In this document: piece by piece, positions 61,095 to 64,000 of the stretch
Layout: every line of letters starts with the position of its first letter
Position numbering within the stretch: position 1 is the stretch's first letter
Source: Podospora comata
Taxonomy: Eukaryota; Ascomycota; Sordariomycetes; Sordariales; Podosporaceae
Reading direction: 5' to 3'
Length of the DNA: 64,000 bases
Assembly: GCA_017354895.1 (NCBI GenBank)
Contig: CP071493.1
Coordinates: 6,510,001 to 6,574,000, forward strand
Notes under the pieces: generated by a model
The model's database searches: none
Seen by the model: only the letters and a program-made list of their open reading frames with translations
What the model was told of the DNA's origin: nothing
Made by a program: the position numbers and the translations under genes

Positions 61095-64000
61095 ATGGCA
61101 GGTCTAGTTGTGGCCTCTGCTTGGAGGCAGCAGCGGAGGAAAAGGGTTTTCCAGTCTGTTTTCAGCGGCGAGGCTACCAGTACCGCTACGGTAGCGGGAG
61201 TTCAGTATCCAGATCCGGGACAGGGGTTGGGGGGTTCGATATTAGGGAGTGCTGCTGGTCATAGTGTTGACCCCTATCTTGCTCCTTCGTCGTCGGCCAC
61301 GCTGGGGCATAGCTCACCTGAACCACAGCCACCACATCCATATGCGCCAGGTAATGAGTATGCGCCAGGTAATGAGCACCAGAGGGCGTATGATCAGGCG
61401 TGGGAGGTTGTAACTTCACGGGTGGCTCTCCCTGCGAGTGCTGCCGGTCCAGCTCCGGGAGCGGGGGAATCAAGTCCCGGCTTATCACTGGAGAGTTTGA
61501 CTGCTGCCCAAGAGCAACCTCAATCACGGCATCGGAGGAACCAGAAGGTAGACGAGGAACGGGAGCAGTTTCTGCAGTGTTTGTCCCTGCTAGAGAATGC
61601 AGAGGCTGTGCTACCGGAAGCGAGGGAGAGGAGGGACGTGATAGGGTGGTATGTAAGCCAGGTGAGGGCGCACTTCGCCATGTGGGTGGTGCCCCTTTTG
61701 GCGGGGAGGTCGGACACCGCTGCTGCTGGGGCTTTGGCAGATCAGGGGGTTACCCACCGGAGGCATCAGAGGAATAAGCATTCGGTTGATTCTACTGCTG
61801 CCGGAGGTGGCCGGGAGTGGAGTGGAGGGAGCCAGTATGATAGGCATATGGCCGTGGTGATGAGCACGATTGAGACGCTGGAGGGGGCGTTGGGCATGTA
61901 TTTTGAGGGGTTGAATTCGTTGTTGGAGGGGTTGAGACGGGCTTCCGGGGAGGAGGACAATAGCTCGTTTGGGATGAAGTTCAAGAGGGATATTCATGCA
62001 CTGATTGCGAATTCTGCCTCGCAAGGCGGGGTGATGGGGAGTGTGAAAGTTGTTCTGACGAAGCTGGCCGGGGTGATATTGGGTGTGGAGGGGTTGATGG
62101 TTAGTTTGGGTAGTAAGAAGGGGCCTTGGGGGGCGCCACCGGCTATTCCCCAGGAGAACGATTTCGATGTTTTGACGGCGAAGAGAAAGTTGGGGGGGTT
62201 GGTGAAGCAACTGCATAATGTTGGGTTGACGGGCGAGAGGTTTGAAGTGCTGTTTGCGGAGGTTATGAACGATATGATGTCGAGATTTGTCAAGGGAGCT
62301 TATGCGGGAGTTTGGGCGGCGAGCGATCCTGAGGAGGGGAATGTGGTTGGGGGTGCTGGGACGGCTGCGGCCAGCAGTGTTTTTACGACTTCGAGGGGGT
62401 CTGGAGGGGATACGACAGTGCCAGCTGCCACCTCTTCTTGTATCAAGTCGCTCAAGGACTGGGTCGAGAACCGGTATGCACAGTTGAATGTCCAGGTTCT
62501 GTCGTGGATCAACGCGACGCCGATGTCACTGGCCGATCTCAAGGCATGCCAGTCACTGGCTTTGGGCCGGTTGGCTGCGTTGCGTATTCAGGAGCTGTTC
62601 GACATTGTTCTTGCCTGGCCGGATGCTAAGGGTGCGCTGGAGGATTTGAAGGCTACTATCACGACTACTGCTCGGAGACAGTTGCTCACGGCAAGCTTCT
62701 CGAAGGCGCTGGAACAAAGATTGTTACATCCTGGGTGCAGCACACTAGAGATTTTGCGGACGTACATCCACATCATCAAGACATTCCACGCACTTGATCA
62801 CAGCAAGGTGTTGTTGGGGAATATCGAGCCAGGACTGCAGCTGTATCTCGTCCAGCGTGAAGACTCCGTGCGGGTAGTAGTGGCCGGCCTGCTGGCCAGC
62901 AAAGAGGAGATTGAAGCTGCAGCAAAGGTTCAACAGATTGACGAGGACGAGAGATTGCAGCGAGGGGCGTCCGGTCCCAGAGCTGCTGCTGCCGACCTCG
63001 GCCGAAGAGAGATCAAAGCGCAGGCATATTCGACGCCAGGTGTTGCTGCTGGTTCATCAACGGCTACGACATACAAAACACCCACCACACGCAGCAGGCA
63101 AGGGAGGGATAGCAACCCATCGACCCCTGCTCCAGCTCCAGCTCACAGGCAGGGACCAGTTCTGGCCCGCGCGAAGAAGGTCAACAAACTGGTCGAGCTC
63201 GCCAAGCTCCTCAACGAATCCGCCTCTGACCGCCGCGCTGGTGCCACGGATGATGACCAAGAACTGGACTGGAACGACCTCAACTGGGTTCCTGACCCTG
63301 TTGACGCTGGCGCCAACTACAAGCGTCCCAAGTCCGAGGATGTGATCGGCACCTTGATCTCGGCCCTGGGAGCAGAGGATGTTTTCATCAACGAGTTCAC
63401 CGCTGTCATCGCCGAGCGTCTGTTAGGAGACCCCAAATCTTTCGAACAAGAAATGCGGGTGCTCAACCTCCTCAAACGACGCTTCGGAGAAGCCGCCCTC
63501 CAAAAGTGCGACGTTATGATCAGAGATATCCAAGAATCAAGAAAGCTGAATTCCAAAATCCGAAGAAATAACGCCGGTGGCCCACAACCATCCAATATCC
63601 CAGGGCAACCCCCAGTGCTGGCTACACCGGATAACAAGGGCAAGTCAGTCGCCACTCCCCAGTCTTCTGAGAAGAGCAAAGAACAGAAAGACACAGGATA
63701 CCACGCCCGCATCCTCTCCCGCATGTATTGGCCCGCTTTTGAAAAGGAGCACTTCCTCCTCCCGGCTCCGATTCTCGCCTTGCAAAAGCAATACGAAAAG
63801 GGGTATGAGGATCTGAAATCGGACAGAAAACTCACCTGGCTCAACCAGCTGGGTCAGACGAGGGTGGAGCTGGAGTTGGAGGATAGAACGGTGACGGTGG
63901 ACTGCGATACCATTCAGGCGACGGTTATCTATGCGTTTCAGTCGTCATCGGATTCCTCGACGACGCCGGTCAAGAAAGCGGTGGATGATTTGTATCTTGA
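61095..64000 (+). CDS. APC2: Anaphase-promoting complex subunit 2 (cullin-like), 3' end beyond the window
   Basis: An uninterrupted frame of 968 codons from the ATG at 61095 runs off the window. The N-terminal part is Ser/Gly/Pro-rich and includes a perfect 18-bp duplication (61341-61376) encoding YAPGNE twice. Helical cullin-repeat-like sequence follows (about 150-640), for example EEREQFLQCLSLLENAEAVL and STLEILRTYIHIIKTFHALD. The cullin-homology domain begins at about 755: DVIGTLISALGAEDVFINEF, TAVIAERLLGDPKSFEQEMR and KRRFGEAALQKCDVMIRDIQ, then LPAPILALQKQYEKGYEDL and LTWLNQLGQTRVELELEDR. Apc2 binds the RING subunit Apc11 and forms the catalytic core of the APC/C ubiquitin ligase that drives anaphase and mitotic exit. 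The missing part should hold the rest of the winged-helix C-terminus. No intron is needed within the window. Confidence 0.92.
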   Translation, partial: MAGLVVASAWRQQRRKRVFQSVFSGEATSTATVAGVQYPDPGQGLGGSILGSAAGHSVDPYLAPSSSATLGHSSPEPQPPHPYAPGNEYAPGNEHQRAYDQAWEVVTSRVALPASAAGPAPGAGESSPGLSLESLTAAQEQPQSRHRRNQKVDEEREQFLQCLSLLENAEAVLPEARERRDVIGWYVSQVRAHFAMWVVPLLAGRSDTAAAGALADQGVTHRRHQRNKHSVDSTAAGGGREWSGGSQYDRHMAVVMSTIETLEGALGMYFEGLNSLLEGLRRASGEEDNSSFGMKFKRDIHALIANSASQGGVMGSVKVVLTKLAGVILGVEGLMVSLGSKKGPWGAPPAIPQENDFDVLTAKRKLGGLVKQLHNVGLTGERFEVLFAEVMNDMMSRFVKGAYAGVWAASDPEEGNVVGGAGTAAASSVFTTSRGSGGDTTVPAATSSCIKSLKDWVENRYAQLNVQVLSWINATPMSLADLKACQSLALGRLAALRIQELFDIVLAWPDAKGALEDLKATITTTARRQLLTASFSKALEQRLLHPGCSTLEILRTYIHIIKTFHALDHSKVLLGNIEPGLQLYLVQREDSVRVVVAGLLASKEEIEAAAKVQQIDEDERLQRGASGPRAAAADLGRREIKAQAYSTPGVAAGSSTATTYKTPTTRSRQGRDSNPSTPAPAPAHRQGPVLARAKKVNKLVELAKLLNESASDRRAGATDDDQELDWNDLNWVPDPVDAGANYKRPKSEDVIGTLISALGAEDVFINEFTAVIAERLLGDPKSFEQEMRVLNLLKRRFGEAALQKCDVMIRDIQESRKLNSKIRRNNAGGPQPSNIPGQPPVLATPDNKGKSVATPQSSEKSKEQKDTGYHARILSRMYWPAFEKEHFLLPAPILALQKQYEKGYEDLKSDRKLTWLNQLGQTRVELELEDRTVTVDCDTIQATVIYAFQSSSDSSTTPVKKAVDDLYL

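Noticed and set aside
1-64000. Secondary-metabolite gene cluster
   Set aside because: No polyketide synthase, peptide synthetase, terpene cyclase or P450 was found; the two transcription factors and the methyltransferase have housekeeping neighbours.

Overview
The window looks like nuclear DNA of a filamentous ascomycete, most likely a sordariomycete. The evidence is many short introns (52-174 bp) with GTANGT-type donors and CTAAC/CTGAC-like branch sites, fungal-specific gene families (Zn2Cys6-like factor, Sla1, vacuolar endopolyphosphatase), roughly even base composition and ACCT/TTG/GGTGA simple repeats. I did not assign a species. No tRNA, 5S rRNA, CRISPR, prophage or intact transposon was recognised.

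Layout. 0.4-4.2 kb: a membrane-anchored NodB polysaccharide deacetylase and an endopolyphosphatase (Ppn1 family), both on the minus strand. 7.0-11.4 kb: a five-exon minus-strand gene for a 1382-residue factor combining a Zn2Cys6-like cluster with C2H2 fingers. 14.9-15.5 kb: a small orphan membrane protein followed by a long purine tract. 16.4-19.5 kb: a 1025-residue SAM methyltransferase with a disordered N-terminal half. 21.6-26.6 kb: a compact cluster with Tma22 (DENR homologue), a borealin/Nbl1-domain protein, proteasome subunit Rpn10 and TRAPP subunit Trs23. 28.3-41.2 kb: four plus-strand genes, a UAA-family nucleotide-sugar transporter (Yea4-like), AMP deaminase, Sla1 and a TLC-domain membrane protein. 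41.2-53.3 kb: a 12-kb stretch with no convincing gene. 53.3-54.7 kb: a C2H2-type protein. 54.7-61.1 kb: a second gene-poor stretch. 61.1 kb to the end: Apc2, the cullin-like subunit of the anaphase-promoting complex, cut by the window edge.

The genes are housekeeping genes from separate pathways (cell wall, polyphosphate, translation, mitosis, protein turnover, vesicle traffic, purine metabolism, endocytosis). They do not form a biosynthetic cluster or operon-like system. The exon joins were read by eye: each keeps the frame and the protein motif across the splice, but none has transcript support here.

The observations most worth following are an acidic-serine tract followed by a lysine tract (PASK-like) in the polyphosphatase, the two-zinc-domain transcription factor, two micro-exons that carry functional motifs (a zinc-ligand Cys in Tma22, the NPF tail of Sla1), and the unsettled 5' end of AMP deaminase. 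I found no clear, wholly new multi-gene system.
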